From contig JADDOH010001502.1 of NCBI GenBank assembly GCA_016648135.1, positions 99,495 to 163,494 of the forward strand: DNA of 64,000 nt, in the 5' to 3' direction. The position numbers were made by a program, and so were the translations under genes. Under the pieces are notes generated by a model, which made no database searches, was not told the origin of the DNA, and was given only the letters and a program-made list of their open reading frames with translations. Numbering within the stretch: the first letter of the stretch is position 1; each line of letters opens with the position of its first letter. The stretch is from Agrypnia vestita. Taxonomy: Eukaryota > Arthropoda > Insecta > Trichoptera > Phryganeidae. Shown here piece by piece: positions 36,739-46,945 of the stretch.

Positions 36739-37046
36739 CTAGCTTACCCGCGTGGCTTCGCACGCGTGGTTTTTAAGTAAATTTTAGTCATATTTTATCA
36801 ATTTATGTATTAACCTTAACATGTGCTTGTAGATATTATGTATTTGTCGTCGTGGACTTTTTTATAGAACTTTTTGAGTTCTACAGATAGATCACCATGA
36901 AAAGCCCTTTTATTTTAATGGGATTATATATAGCCCATGTCTATCCTGAAAGTCCTTACTAAATATTTTGAAAATGGATGAGAAGTTTCAGAAATTACCT
37001 CCTTTATCCTAACTTACAAACTTTACCTCTTTATATATTAGTATAG
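36739..37046 (+). repeat. Dispersed repeat family C, copy 2
   Basis: ACTAGCTTACCCGCGTGGCT start, TTTTAGTCATATTTTATCAA, and the CTTACAAACTTTACCTC tail followed by TATATTAGTATAGAT, in the same order as 7990-8376. Confidence 0.65.
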
Positions 37047-37505
37047 ATGTAAAGTCATTCACTTTATGTAAATGTTGGAAGTGTTATAGCTCTACCTAGT
37101 CGGGAACTTGGTAAAAAATCAATTACAAGTTCCACCAGACCAAACAAACAAATAAACAGACAAAGAGAGTTAAATAAAAGCATGTAAAAAGAAGGAAATT
37201 AAAATTGTATAAATAAATTAATTACAGTTTCTTCATATACAGTTTAATTAATAAAATATAATGGACGTGGAGCGAGGAGCTTTGTAGCTGCCGAAATGTC
37301 ATGTAACGAACATTGTTTGGAACACATTTTGACATGTAGACTTTAGTAGATTTATATGGTGACGAAATAACTATAGTAATTTTTCCAACCGGCGGCCCAT
37401 TCGATAGAATTTTGGTTCATTTTTATATGTTCTTAGGTTTTCACGGCCACTCAGAATCTTCAAGTTTGTGTTTACTGGGGTATTATGCCGTGTTGTTACG
37501 ACCTT

Positions 37506-37552
37506 TCGGGCCGACGTTTCGGATCCCATTGCAGGGTCCATCATCAGGGGAC
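37506..37552 (-). ncRNA. Hammerhead ribozyme-like core of the PLE
   Basis: Minus strand: CTGATGA (37541-37547), extra T, helix II GGACCC/GGGATCC (one bulge), GAAAC (37516-37520), then GTC giving a 2-bp loopless stem III and predicted cleavage after C. The right-arm counterpart reads CAAAAC and is damaged. Confidence 0.6.
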
Positions 37553-37930
37553 GTGGGGCAAACGGCGCGTACCATTTCCAAAAGGGTCAACGAGCACAAA
37601 CGGGCATGCAAACTCGGTCATCCAGAAAAATCAGCACTGGCTGAGCAATTTCTGGATACCGGCCATCATTTTGCATTCGAACCGAAAATCCTTGGAAAGC
37701 CTAAGAGTCACCAAGCGCGTCTTATCAAGGAAGCACTAGAAATCTACAAGCATCCGATAAACATTAATAGAGATGATGGTCTCAAATTAAAAACATCTTG
37801 GTATCCGGCGCTTCAAAGTCATTCTCGTCGCAGCCTCCGCAGAGATAGTGATCAGACAACAGATGAATCATACATACAACACAATACAACACATCATGAC
37901 TTCGGCACGGTATTGCAAGCCGATACTTAA
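37550..37930 (+). pseudogene. Penelope-like element GIY-YIG endonuclease, C-terminal relic
   Basis: About 126 codons of the C-terminal endonuclease of a Penelope-like retroelement, an enzyme that nicks target DNA for insertion. Recognisable is DVGQTARTISKRVNEHKRAC, the second half of the GIY-YIG fold with its conserved Arg, followed by KSALAEQFLDTGHHFAFE and an IYKHPININRDDGLKLKTSW segment typical of PLEs. The first half (GIY and the expected YIGQT tyrosine) and the whole reverse transcriptase are missing: the frame enters from inverted-end sequence at residue DVG. The frame is open to a stop at 37928-37930, but the protein cannot be functional. The upstream in-frame ATG at 37412 is fortuitous. 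Confidence 0.8.
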
Positions 37931-38439
37931 CCACAACACCAACATTCAAGACAATGGGATTCAAAACGTCGGCCCGAAAGGTCGTAACAACATGGCATAA
38001 TACCCCAGTAAACACAAACTTGAAGATTCATTTTTATATGTTTGAAAATTTCGTCAGTTAAATCGAGCTTCCCAAATTTGAAGATTTATTACTGTATGTA
38101 TCTGAATCCTGCCTTGAATCGCTAGTAGGTACTTATGTTGAAAGATTTTTTAATTTTAATTTTATGATTTTCTCTTTATACTTCAATTGCTTATAGTTCA
38201 AATGAAACAGAAAAGTGCAATATATTTATTTACTTCCATTTTAAAAAAGCTTTCAATTTCTCTTTTCTGCCCCGGCAGCGTTGAGTAATTCCGTTAATTG
38301 AAAAAGCTTTAAAAATTTTTATAACAATATTAAGGTTGAATTTTGACAAATGTGTGGAAATGATATGGTACATAATTCCGTAAAGTGCCGGGTGCGGTAT
38401 TAGAATGTCGTGACAAATTTTTCAATTTTTGTCCATTTA

Positions 38440-38530
38440 TTTTTAAATTAAGCCTAGGTGTATAATTTATAGCTCCTAGGGCATCATCAGTAGCTAAACT
38501 AGGGCTTATGTCAAACTAATCTAAAAGTTT
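38440..38530 (-). repeat. Possible decayed hammerhead-like repeat
   Basis: Minus strand CTGATGATGCCCTAGGAGC shows a CTGATGA box and a short hairpin, but GAAAC is absent. Weak, listed for completeness. Confidence 0.25.
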
Positions 38531-38595
38531 AATGGGAAAATAGAAATTTAACGTGAAAGTTTGAAGTATTATTATCAATTTAGTACCTTAATTTA

Positions 38596-38870
38596 TGTGT
38601 GATGTTACTCAAAACAATTTATGTTTATTCGTATCTACATAAATTGTTTTGAGTAACAGAGAAAAAAACCTATATTTTCTTGTTCTAAACAATTTACGAA
38701 CATTGGTATGTAAATTGTTTTGAGTTACATAGAATAGGAACTACTTTTTCTTGTTCTAAACATTTTATGTATATTCGTAAGTAAATTGTTTTAAGTAACA
38801 TAGAACAGGACCTGTCTTTCCTTGTTCTAAACAATTTTTGTACATTCGTACATTAATTGTTGAGAACAAG
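38596..38870. repeat. 71-bp tandem repeat with a hairpin in each unit
   Basis: CTTGTTCTAAACA recurs at a constant 71-base spacing (about 38680, 38751, 38822). Each unit has ACAATTTA(C/T)G and GTAAATTGTTTT arms that pair around a short ATTCGTA-type loop. About 3.8 units are present, diverging mainly at single bases. No frame is maintained. Confidence 0.65.
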
Positions 38871-38922
38871 GATGGATAAGTGGGAAGATTTCGTTTTTAT
38901 TTTAGAAAATGTATTGTCACTG

Positions 38923-39240
38923 GGTCGCGGGGTTGGGAAATAAATGAAACACTCAAAATCAATTAAAATTTTAAAACAAAAAGCCACTGATCACGAACTT
39001 AACTGGAGCAGTATTATGTGATTCGGACTAATTGTCGCTATCGAGAACTATCTACTCTCGTAAATTATTTCGTTGGTGGATATTACGCGCATTGGATCGC
39101 CGTTCACTCATCGCGTTTTTCTTTAATTCAGCTAAAAGTCAAATCAACTAAAAGTCAAATCGCAATTTCGCCGCGTGTCCCGCACACTTATTTACACGTT
39201 CGATTTTCTAGAAGTTTTTTTTTGTATATTACGGTGTTAA
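38923..39240 (-). mobile_element. Possible LTR-like fragment
   Basis: It starts TGTCACTGGGTCGCGGGG and continues with GAAACACTCAAAATCAATTA and CACTGATCACGAACTTAA. This is loosely similar in order to the 49.3-kb element (TGTCACG, GAAAACATTGGAAATTAATT, CACTTAACACGAATTAAAC). Homology is by eye only. Confidence 0.35.
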
Positions 39241-40319
39241 TCTAGTGTATTCCAGACTCTTCAAACACTTTTCAATTCACTGTAAAATGTTTAGAGTGGT
39301 GAGAAATCCTTGATTATGTGTAATTCTTCTGTTTCTGCAGTCTCGTGATAGTATTATATAAATTCATTCAAAACTCATCACTATTAGCTGTACAGGGCAT
39401 GACTGGTCTTATCCTCCTTTCAAGATTTCTCAAAATTTATCCTCCTTTGACCCTGTCGGTTTTGTATTCAGCAACGAGAATCATTTATAAGAAACATATG
39501 TAATCTTTTCCGGCTATTCTCTGCCCAGCAGATGTTACCGATCATGTCGAGGATTATGCTGAGTTTTTTTTTAAGAATGCGATTGTTACTCAAAAATAGA
39601 TCAGTGCGCGCAAAATTTTATGATCGTCTGATGTTTATATACTTGAATGTTGCGATCGGATTTTATTATTTCATTATGGCGGTAAGACTATTGAATCTGA
39701 GTATTTTTATTATATGAGTATTTTCTCTGAGTATTGAATCTGAGTATTTTTATTATATGAGTATTTTTTCATTATCATTGGCTCCACATGTCTTTCTTAT
39801 CCATATATGACTACAATCATCCACTAGGTCTCTCGGTCTCCTAACAGGGATGCTATGCAGCAGTCTTTTAATCTAATGATTTCTTGATATATTGCCTAAA
39901 ATTTTAAAGTCATTCTACATTACACGATCGTAATTTTTGTAGTTATTTTATCTTGAATAATGTGGGATAAGATGTTTTTCACTGTTCGGTCTAAATATTG
40001 TAGTTTTTTTTATTACTATATAATTAATATTCGGGTGAACGTGTATGATCTGGAGGCACGTGTTTATATTTAAAAAAAATTGTCGGCCATTAAATAATTC
40101 AGTAGGTAATTTTCAAAAAAAAATTGTCTACAAATTAGATCTTTTACTGGGAATGACTGATTTTCAATAGTAGATAGGTAAATCTGGACTGGCCAATAAC
40201 ATTATAACTAATCATGTACCTCAAACGCAGATACTATCTTACAGAATCTTACGTTTACCAGAGATACCATTTGTATATTTGAACTGTCTTGTGAATTTAT
40301 CTTTGTTTTGTTTTTGTTT
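39241..40319. other. Intron 1, no gene recognised; 43-bp direct duplication
   Basis: A block beginning ATTGAATCTGAGTATTTTTA is repeated at a 43-base offset (39690 and 39733). Otherwise AT-rich with nothing coding. Confidence 0.5.
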
Positions 40320-41100
40320 GTCCATGCAGCTTAGTAAGAGGGTTTGCAGTACAAAACTAATGTACGCGAGAATAGAACAAATTCAGAACAGGTTTTTGCG
40401 TCGCCTCAATGGTAAATCCAGCATGTATTTCGACTCATATATGGAAGCAATGGATTTCTATAACATGAGAACACTGGAACATAGAAGAGCACGAGCTGAT
40501 CAAATACTGCTTTTCAAGTTACTTCAGGGACATATTGACTGTCCCAGCCAATTGGAGCTGGTTTCTCTCCACGCTCCATCAAGGCGAACCCGACAGTCCG
40601 TGCTCTTCCATGTACCCATAAGCAGAACCTCTTATGCACAGAACTCATTCATCCAGCGAACATGCAAAGCATACAATGACCACTTCAATGACATTGATAT
40701 ATTTAATACCAACATCTCAGCTCTTAAAAATCGTATTTAAACCGCTTATATTACTAGTTTCTATATCTTCACCGGATTAACTGAGACCGACCATCATCAT
40801 ACACACACCACAGCCAAACTCTCATCACTCTTTTCATATACCCCCATATCTGTATACAACGTCACGCACAGAATACACACGCACTCCACTCAGCCACAAT
40901 CCCATACACCTCACTCCACTTCCCACTCTAACTCCCACTCCTATCCCTCTATTTAATATATGTTCTCTTTATTGCTTGACTTAACATTTTATGCCATGGA
41001 TCTCTATAATTGGTCTACGAATTACCCAATACGTTATGTATTATTATAATAAATTGTTTACTGTTGAGATTCCCAAAATAAAAAAAATAAAAAAATAAAT
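40320..41100 (+). mobile_element. 5'-truncated non-LTR retrotransposon (LINE) with A-rich tail
   Basis: The open part (to the stop at 40738-40740) is the extreme C-terminus of a LINE reverse-transcriptase polyprotein. It shows ARIEQIQNRFLRRL, LEHRRARADQILLFKLLQG, IDCPSQLELVSLHAPSRRTR and FIQRTCKAYNDHF, the arrangement seen after the RT domain in Jockey/CR1-type elements. The catalytic RT motifs are absent because of 5' truncation near 40320, where the frame becomes hydrophobic junk. A C-rich 3' UTR follows to an AATAAAAAAA-type tail ending about 41100. The tail ends about 14 bases before the exon-2 splice acceptor. The reading frame is unbroken, so the insertion may be fairly young. Confidence 0.7.
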
Positions 41101-41114
41101 GTTTGGTTTCGCAG

Positions 41115-41358
41115 TGGATTTCGTCGGAGGAGTCCTTCAAGTACTCGCAGGACCGGCTGCCGTCCGCGCCCACCATCATCCCGCGCGTGCGCTCCTGCCG
41201 CTCCCCGGGCCGGCCGCGCGAGGAGTGGCAGGAGCGGCAGCAGCGGCCCGAGGAGCCGCAGCCGCCCAGCGTGCGGGACACCACCAGGATGTTCGAGCAG
41301 AGCGGCCTGCTGCAGGGGGGCGCCGGCAGCCCCAAGGGCAGATACAAGGCCATGCTCG
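41115..41358 (+). CDS. Exon 2 of the PH-domain gene
   Basis: The acceptor TTTCGCAG (AG at 41113-41114) opens frame 0 with tryptophan. The exon is 81 codons plus one base and ends at CTCG|GTTAGC, leaving phase 1. The peptide is Arg/Pro/Gln-rich (RVRSCRSPGRPREEWQERQQ) and ends with VRDTTRMFEQSGLLQGG and GRYKAMLG; I recognise no domain. GC-rich codon use matches exon 1 and contrasts with the intron. The acceptor lacks a good polypyrimidine tract because A-rich LINE tail lies directly upstream. Spliced protein residues 625-706. Confidence 0.82.
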
Positions 41359-41589
41359 GTTAGCCTCATCCTCTAATGTAGCTCTTGCCTTGTGCATTCT
41401 TTTTAATTTTTAAAAAAATTTTTTTTTTTTTAATTTTTCCTTGCTCTTCTCTGCAGTCCGCTGTTCAGGCCCTCCGTTACTTGAGCCTTGAGTCTTCTTT
41501 ATATGTACTTGATTTTTTACAAGGTGATTATAATTTTTTATTGACGCTTATTAAGGTACATATTTAACTATAATTTTAATGGAAAAAAT

Positions 41590-41980
41590 TTGAAAAAAAA
41601 AACCAAAATGGTCGCGTCATGTACATTCCCGTGGAGCTCCTCCGCTGTGACTGAGAAAGAAAACAGGTTATTTACTTATTTACAACTGAAATATCTGAAA
41701 TTTCGCACATCCGAGTTGGAAAAAACGTTTTTCGTAAAATTGGGAGAAGTATAAAAAAAAAAAATTCCCTAAAAAATAATAATAAACGATTGCAATCAAC
41801 AAAACTTGTCGGATCCGTGGGCTGCATTATATAGATACTTCATTTCTAAATAAGGACATGACCTTCTTTTCTGTTTCGGACAAACATGCATCGGAGAATA
41901 TTGCATCTCAGTCACGGCGGAGGAATTCCACGCGAATGGACATGACGCGGCCATATTGTTTTTTTTTCCAAAAATTTTCC
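41590..41980. repeat. Inverted-repeat element, family I, copy 1
   Basis: GGTCGCGTCATGTACATTCC and GAGCTCCTCCGCTGTGACTG near 41610-41655 face their complements near 41910-41970. A further copy of the right arm lies at 61935-62045. Both copies carry a short frame beginning MTFFS and containing SQSRR. Confidence 0.5.
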
Positions 41981-42884
41981 AATAAAATTATAGCTAAATA
42001 TATACCTTTAAGCGTCAATAAAATAATTATCACTCCCTTGTAAAAAATTACACACCTCATAACGAAATTTCAAGCTCCCAGGGCTCCCCTTAAGGACCAC
42101 TTCACTTCCATTTTTGTAGGTCTTTTTTATGGAATATCAGCAATGCAATAAAACCTCTTATTGTACTCCCCATAACCTTTCAAAAATGACGGACATTTTA
42201 TGTTTGAATTTCAGCTTTACATTATACAGTAATGTATTGTATTCACAACATCAAAAAATAATGTTTACATTAAAACACATTCCGAATATAAATGAACTCA
42301 CCGTATTTATTATTCCTAATGATCAATGGTTTCTATATAATTAGTGAAATTCTATTTAATTTTTTTCACAAAACGCAAATCAAATTTTAACTTTCACAAA
42401 AAATAAAATTATCGCGAAATCTTAACATGTTTGAGTTACTTAGCATGTAAACAGCGCATTCTGGTAGCGTTAGTTTGACTTGTAAACGTCATTTCGGCCG
42501 CGAGTTAAGGCAGTGCGAACAGCGTCATCTAGCGTAACGTAGCGCCATCCGGTAGCGATAATAAACGACCTTTTTACATAGAGAATTAATTATGTATTTG
42601 AATGAGTGATTAAATTCAATTGAATTTATTGCCGAAATCGTGTATGTCTAGTTTTTTTCCTCCGCCTTTGTAATATTAATACATGTAATAATAACCTTAC
42701 TTCGATGGCAAAACTAAGTTAACTCAACAAAACTAACAATATCACCATTATTAAATCGACGTCAGTTACTCATTTCCTATATATAAATTTTATTGCTTTC
42801 ATTCAGCCTCACCCTTTCTCCGTTCATTCGCTATTATTACCCTATTATTTTAAAGCTCCACTTTTGTAGCTTATTACTTGTATA
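41981..42884. other. Intron 2, no gene recognised
   Basis: AT-rich. A GC-richer block at 42470-42560 (GGCCGCGAGTTAAGGC) is unmatched. The 42129-42344 frame has no recognisable motif. Confidence 0.45.
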
Positions 42885-43365
42885 CTAGCTGTAACCCGTC
42901 AAAAATGACGGTACTTTTACATGCCGGTTCCCAAAGAATATGTATTTACTTATTTACAGCCGACACGCATGAAATGTGTAGTAATAATGATTTTTATCAA
43001 AGTAATTGAATTTTTTTTTCATATTCTACTAGTTGTACTATTCTTATTACAACTAGTAGAAATATGACTTATTACTATATTATTTGAATTTTTTTTTATA
43101 TAACTACTAGTTGTACTATTCTAAACCCTAGAGATTGGGCGGAACATGAAATGGTTCGCGTCTTTGTTAAGTCCTATAGGTATGTACAGTATTTTTGACG
43201 GGTAATGCAAGGCTTGGCAATAGCGACATCATTATCGTTGCCGCCTTCGGGTTTGCTGGCCCGGGCTTCAAGTCCCATCTCCGGCCATTTAATTTGTTTT
43301 TTTAGCCCCGAATTCGAACGAAATTACTGGGACATATAGACAGACCGACGGACGGACGGAGAAAC
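42885..43365 (+). repeat. Repeat possibly related to family D, with internal hairpin
   Basis: It begins CTAGCTGTAACCCGTC and ends with a GACAGACCGACGGACGGACG run, the general shape of family D. Internally CTACTAGTTGTA and its complement form a hairpin at about 43020-43066, and the same block is partly repeated at 43100-43125. Confidence 0.4.
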
Positions 43366-44084
43366 AACGAAATTATTATGTTTGATGACGTAATAATGTG
43401 TTTATGTTTGTGGAATTCAATTAATGGTTTATGTCCCATACGATCAGTTTTAATATTGTTCTCCTTGAACCGTTAATACGTATCAACAACAAAAAACTGT
43501 CTCACGTTCTGGCCTTCACTATTCACACAGATTCGGACACTTGGACATCTTTGAGATCTCCCGTAAGTTTTACTTCCATCATGTTGGGTCTCCTTCGAGT
43601 GCTGTTAACGCATGTTGGTCGATGGATGGACGGATAGACGGTGGATGTATGGACGGATGGATCATATCGGGTATTCTAACTGCACTTACAGCTTCTCGGA
43701 AGAGAGGATTAGAGATGCAGCCGAACTACATATGTACGATATATGGTTTGTAGGTCACGAGATTCACGTTCTGCTAGATTCCTTTGGCCGAGGTTCCAGT
43801 GCCTGAAAAGACTTGCAACGAGGCGAGAAAAACAAGCACAGAGAGTATTTACAAACGGTTTGGTGTTTAATGTATCGAAGTTACAATAAATTTACAGGTT
43901 AAATGTTATCGATCAGCTAAATTTTTGACAGTAAAAATAGCAAATTAATTAATGTTATCGAGGAAGAGGCTCCCAAGAGATTGTCCTGGTTGGTGGGGAG
44001 AGTTGGTTATTTCTACAAGTTTTTAAGCCACGAGGTTTTCTTCTTGCCAGGGCTTCGTCGTCCTTTGAATTATTCTGATACAGG
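43366..44084. other. Intron 2; GGAT-type simple repeats
   Basis: An imperfect tetranucleotide tract (GATGGATGGACGGATAGACG) lies at 43618-43662. The three overlapping frames across it (43431-43806) are products of it. A minus-strand block near 43980-44085 (GACGACGAAGCCCTGGC, GAAAACCTCGTGG) faintly resembles the hammerhead repeats. Confidence 0.4.
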
Positions 44085-44420
44085 GTGTATCATAATTAGT
44101 AGCAAAATCTTTGCAAGTGGATTTCTGCCTTGATAATGAGGCGAAAATGTTCAAGCAACCATGACCTAATGTCAGTAGTTATGGAGATATGCAATATCAA
44201 AGTTTGTATTTTTTTTCAACCAGGATGGTAACTTATATCGATTACGAGAAATTCATTAGCTTCAATACAATTCAAAATGATATAAACATTGTATACAAAT
44301 TGTACTGATATTGAAAATATAGTTTTTGCAAGGTTTTTATCAATTTATTCATTACGTTAGTTAGTAAAAAAAGACAAAACATAGTGTTTTTATTCACAAT
44401 TATTAATATGGATTTCCAAA
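44085..44420 (+). repeat. Foldback family K copy
   Basis: ACAGGGTGTATCATAATTAG start, GTTATGGAGATATGC, AAAGTTTGTATTTTTTTTC, TAACTTATATCGATTACGAG and a TTGCAAGGTTTTTAT right arm, in K order. Confidence 0.5.
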
Positions 44421-45012
44421 AACTAAATCCTACCACATTAAATTGTTTATATAAAACTTAAGTTGAAATTGGGGAAAGTGCTTTCACACAAACGATTACG
44501 CAGAGAATATTAAGACTGAGCTTAAACTTAAGTTTTCGCCGCTTTTAAACGCTTCAATGCTTCCTATAATCGACATTGTTCTTGTTTGACGCTCGTCGTT
44601 CTAAAAAACAATAAAAACACTATTTTTGCGCTTTTACGGATTCAAGTCGATAACCTCGTCGCCAATGTTATGTTTTCTTGTTTAGAGGGTAAACAGGTAA
44701 ACACGTGTATATCTTGTAAACCTTTATTCACTAACAGCGGACTCTAGACACACTTACAAGTCAACTGCCGATCACACAATGCTGCCATGGCGTTTCTACC
44801 ATAGACACCGGAACAAAAATATAATACAATAATAATAATATAGTACTTTAAACTTACCACTTACCGATGACGTACGTTTTTTAGATAGTCTTTACAAGAT
44901 ACCCATACCTTGTTGCACATCGAATCCATTATTGGTAGAGTTACGTCTTTCGAGATTATTTTTTATCAGATGTACGGACTTTTTCCTAAATGTTAATTTT
45001 TCACGATTGAAG
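44421..45012. other. Intron 2, 3' part
   Basis: The block at 44480-44522 repeats 31755-31805. The remainder, including TAACAGCGGACTCTAGACAC near 44730, is unmatched. No gene. Confidence 0.45.
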
Positions 45013-45194
45013 GTACGAACGAAGCCCTTCCGACCCGGGTGCTGCCCCCGGTCAGCGGCTTCCGGGACGTGGAGCTCCGGTCCAAGGACAGCCAGAACAG
45101 GTTCCTGCAGGAGCAGAGATCCAAGTCCATGCTCACTACTCCAAAAAGGGCGGAGAATCAGCTCATCGCGCCTTCTAAAGGTGAAATTTTCAAG
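45013..45194 (+). CDS. Exon 3 of the PH-domain gene
   Basis: The acceptor AG at 45011-45012 completes a glycine codon split with exon 2 (phase 1 to phase 1). The exon gives GTNEALPTRVLPPVSGFRDV and continues ELRSKDSQNRFLQEQRSKSM, TTPKRAENQLIAPSKGEIFK. It ends at AAG|GTAAAA in phase 0. The peptide is a basic, probably helical linker just before the PH domain. The acceptor has a mediocre pyrimidine tract, but frame, GC content and phase all agree. Residues 706-766. Confidence 0.82.
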
Positions 45195-45341
45195 GTAAAA
45201 ACATATTTTTTAATTTCTTTTTCGCATTTGCGGTTTTCGGAATAATTTTATTCCAGATGATATAAACTGATTGTAACAAAATACTTTTGTAAGATATTTA
45301 CTATTAATAAATATATATTTATATATATATATATATATAAA
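45195..45341. repeat. AT microsatellite in intron 3
   Basis: An (AT)n tract lies at 45310-45339, just downstream of exon 3. Confidence 0.7.
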
Positions 45342-45505
45342 ATAGATGTCTCATAGAGACGAAGCTATTTTTATGGTAAAGTAGATAATATGGAAGTCAA
45401 TTGGGTGTTTATAGGGCTTATGACCTATCGTACGGCCAGCTTAAGTAATCATTTTACACAATGTAACGTTCACCAATTCCACCCATGATAGGCTATTTTT
45501 TTAAT
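45342..45505 (+). repeat. Dispersed repeat family B, copy 3
   Basis: GATGTCTCATAGAGACGAAG, GGGCTTATGACCTATCGTAC, CATTTTACACAATGTAACGT and CACCAATTCCACCCATGATA, closest to copy 4 at 53268-53462. Confidence 0.65.
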
Positions 45506-45790
45506 TCTTGATGAATGAGATATTTGCAAAATATTCATACGAATTATGTAATAATTTAAACAGTTTATCAAAATGGAGCATTCGTTGTACCAGGGATAAC
45601 ATAAACTTATGAGAAATGGAAACCAAATCATAACGCCTAAATTTAAAACAACCCAAATGCAGAACTACTATATTTATAAAGCCATTAAGTACTACATTAA
45701 TCTTCCTATCGAGATACGCCATATCAATAATTTTTCAGAACAAATTAAAAAAGTTAAAACCTTAATAAAATCCAACTTAAATTCATAAAT
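45506..45790 (+). pseudogene. LINE reverse-transcriptase C-terminal relic
   Basis: The plus strand encodes, with stops and frameshifts, ITPKFKTTQMQNYYIYKAIK, YYINLPIEIRHINNFSEQIK and KVKTLIKSNLNS. These are the closing residues typical of insect non-LTR retrotransposon polyproteins. The opposite-strand frame 45501-45722 is its shadow. Confidence 0.5.
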
Positions 45791-46679
45791 CGTTTAAACT
45801 TACAGCTTTTTTCAAAATACTTAAATGTTATTAATTATCTTCTATCACCACCCGTATTATTAAATGATTCACTTAACCTCCTCGGACCCAGTGTCGCCTA
45901 TAGGAGACAGATGTATTTATTTTCAATGTAGATCAATGTTTTGCATTGTGTCCTTTTACAAATTAGCTAAGCTAACCATCAATAGATATTATTGGTGGTA
46001 TGTTGAATCCCAAATTGAAATGTTTTAAGAACTGTAAAAAATTTTTCGTTAGAGATTAATTAAAGGACCGATTTTAATTATCCTTTGGGTTCGAGGAGGA
46101 TAAGTACCTATATAGAAAATAAGAAATGAGGCTCTTTTATCCGACTCAAGAGCTTCTCTTCACTGATGAGGTCTACATGACTAACAAAGTCTGAAAAAAT
46201 TTCAATTATTATGTAAATATGTAAGATTTATATTATGTAAGTACCTTATATTAAAAAAAAATATTATGTGTACTGAAATTATCGAAATCGTGCAATGTTG
46301 TTGACCTCTGAACTCTCCAAAATATGCATTTTTAGATAATGGGGGTTTAAACTTTTTTATTCTCGTAATTAAACTTAAATATATTAATATATTAATAAAA
46401 TATTAAATAAGTTAAACTTTTGCATATCATCATGACATAATATATATTTCTTGTAACCAAAAAATCAAATTTTATGAGGGATATATTCTTCCACTTTATT
46501 TAAAGAAAAATGTATCAAATGCAAAAGTTTTCATTGAAAAATAATAATGGAAAGTTACACAAAGATGACCTTCTGGTACGTAGTAGAACTAAGAAAAATG
46601 TACAGAATATTTATATATTTATTATTTCGAAGTAGAAAAAAATTAAAAAACGTTAATTTGTGAAGACGATTTTCACTCA
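45791..46679. other. Intron 3, no gene recognised
   Basis: AT-rich. CTGATGAGG near 46163, followed by GACT and GTCTGAAAA, is a weak hammerhead-like remnant without a GAAAC box. Confidence 0.35.
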
Positions 46680-46945
46680 GAATACGATATGTGGTTTCAA
46701 CAGGACGGTGCATGTAACAGAAGACATAATCATAGCTCGCTCTTAGATACAAATTCTGCGCGATACGTTTCTTGGTCGCATAAAGTCAAAATTTGGTGAC
46801 ACCAATGGCCTAGTACGCTTCATTTAATTGCGCCTGATTTTTTCCTTTTGGCGACATCAAGAAAAGTTTCTACGTAAGAAACCAGTAACAATTCAACGTC
46901 CGAAAAACAATATTAGTTATGAAATGGAATATAGTATGCCAAAGT
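46680..46945 (+). pseudogene. DDE transposase relic (mariner/Tc-like or related DDE_3 type)
   Basis: The first frame gives WFQQDGACNRRHNHSSLLD, matching the FQQDGA box around the second catalytic Asp of this superfamily. After a frameshift come LIAPDFFLL, matching the LxPxDFFLW box around the last acidic residue, then GDIKKSFYVRN. At least two frameshifts and a stop make it dead. The minus frame 46555-46752 is a shadow. Confidence 0.55.

Larger units (their letters stand above)
37454..38029 (+). mobile_element. 5'-truncated Penelope-like element with inverted ends
   Basis: Arms of 78 bp (37454-37531 and 37952-38029) are reverse complements. They surround the endonuclease relic at 37550-37930. 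The outer ends read GAATCTTCAAGTTTGTGTTT and its complement, and the inner ends carry the hammerhead region. This matches known PLE organisation, where a 5'-truncated copy acquires an inverted terminal-repeat fragment. Confidence 0.7.

Noticed and set aside
41099..41413. 104-codon alternative frame over exon 2
   Set aside because: Out of phase with exons 1 and 3; Ala-rich shadow of the true frame, and its ATG lies in the LINE tail.
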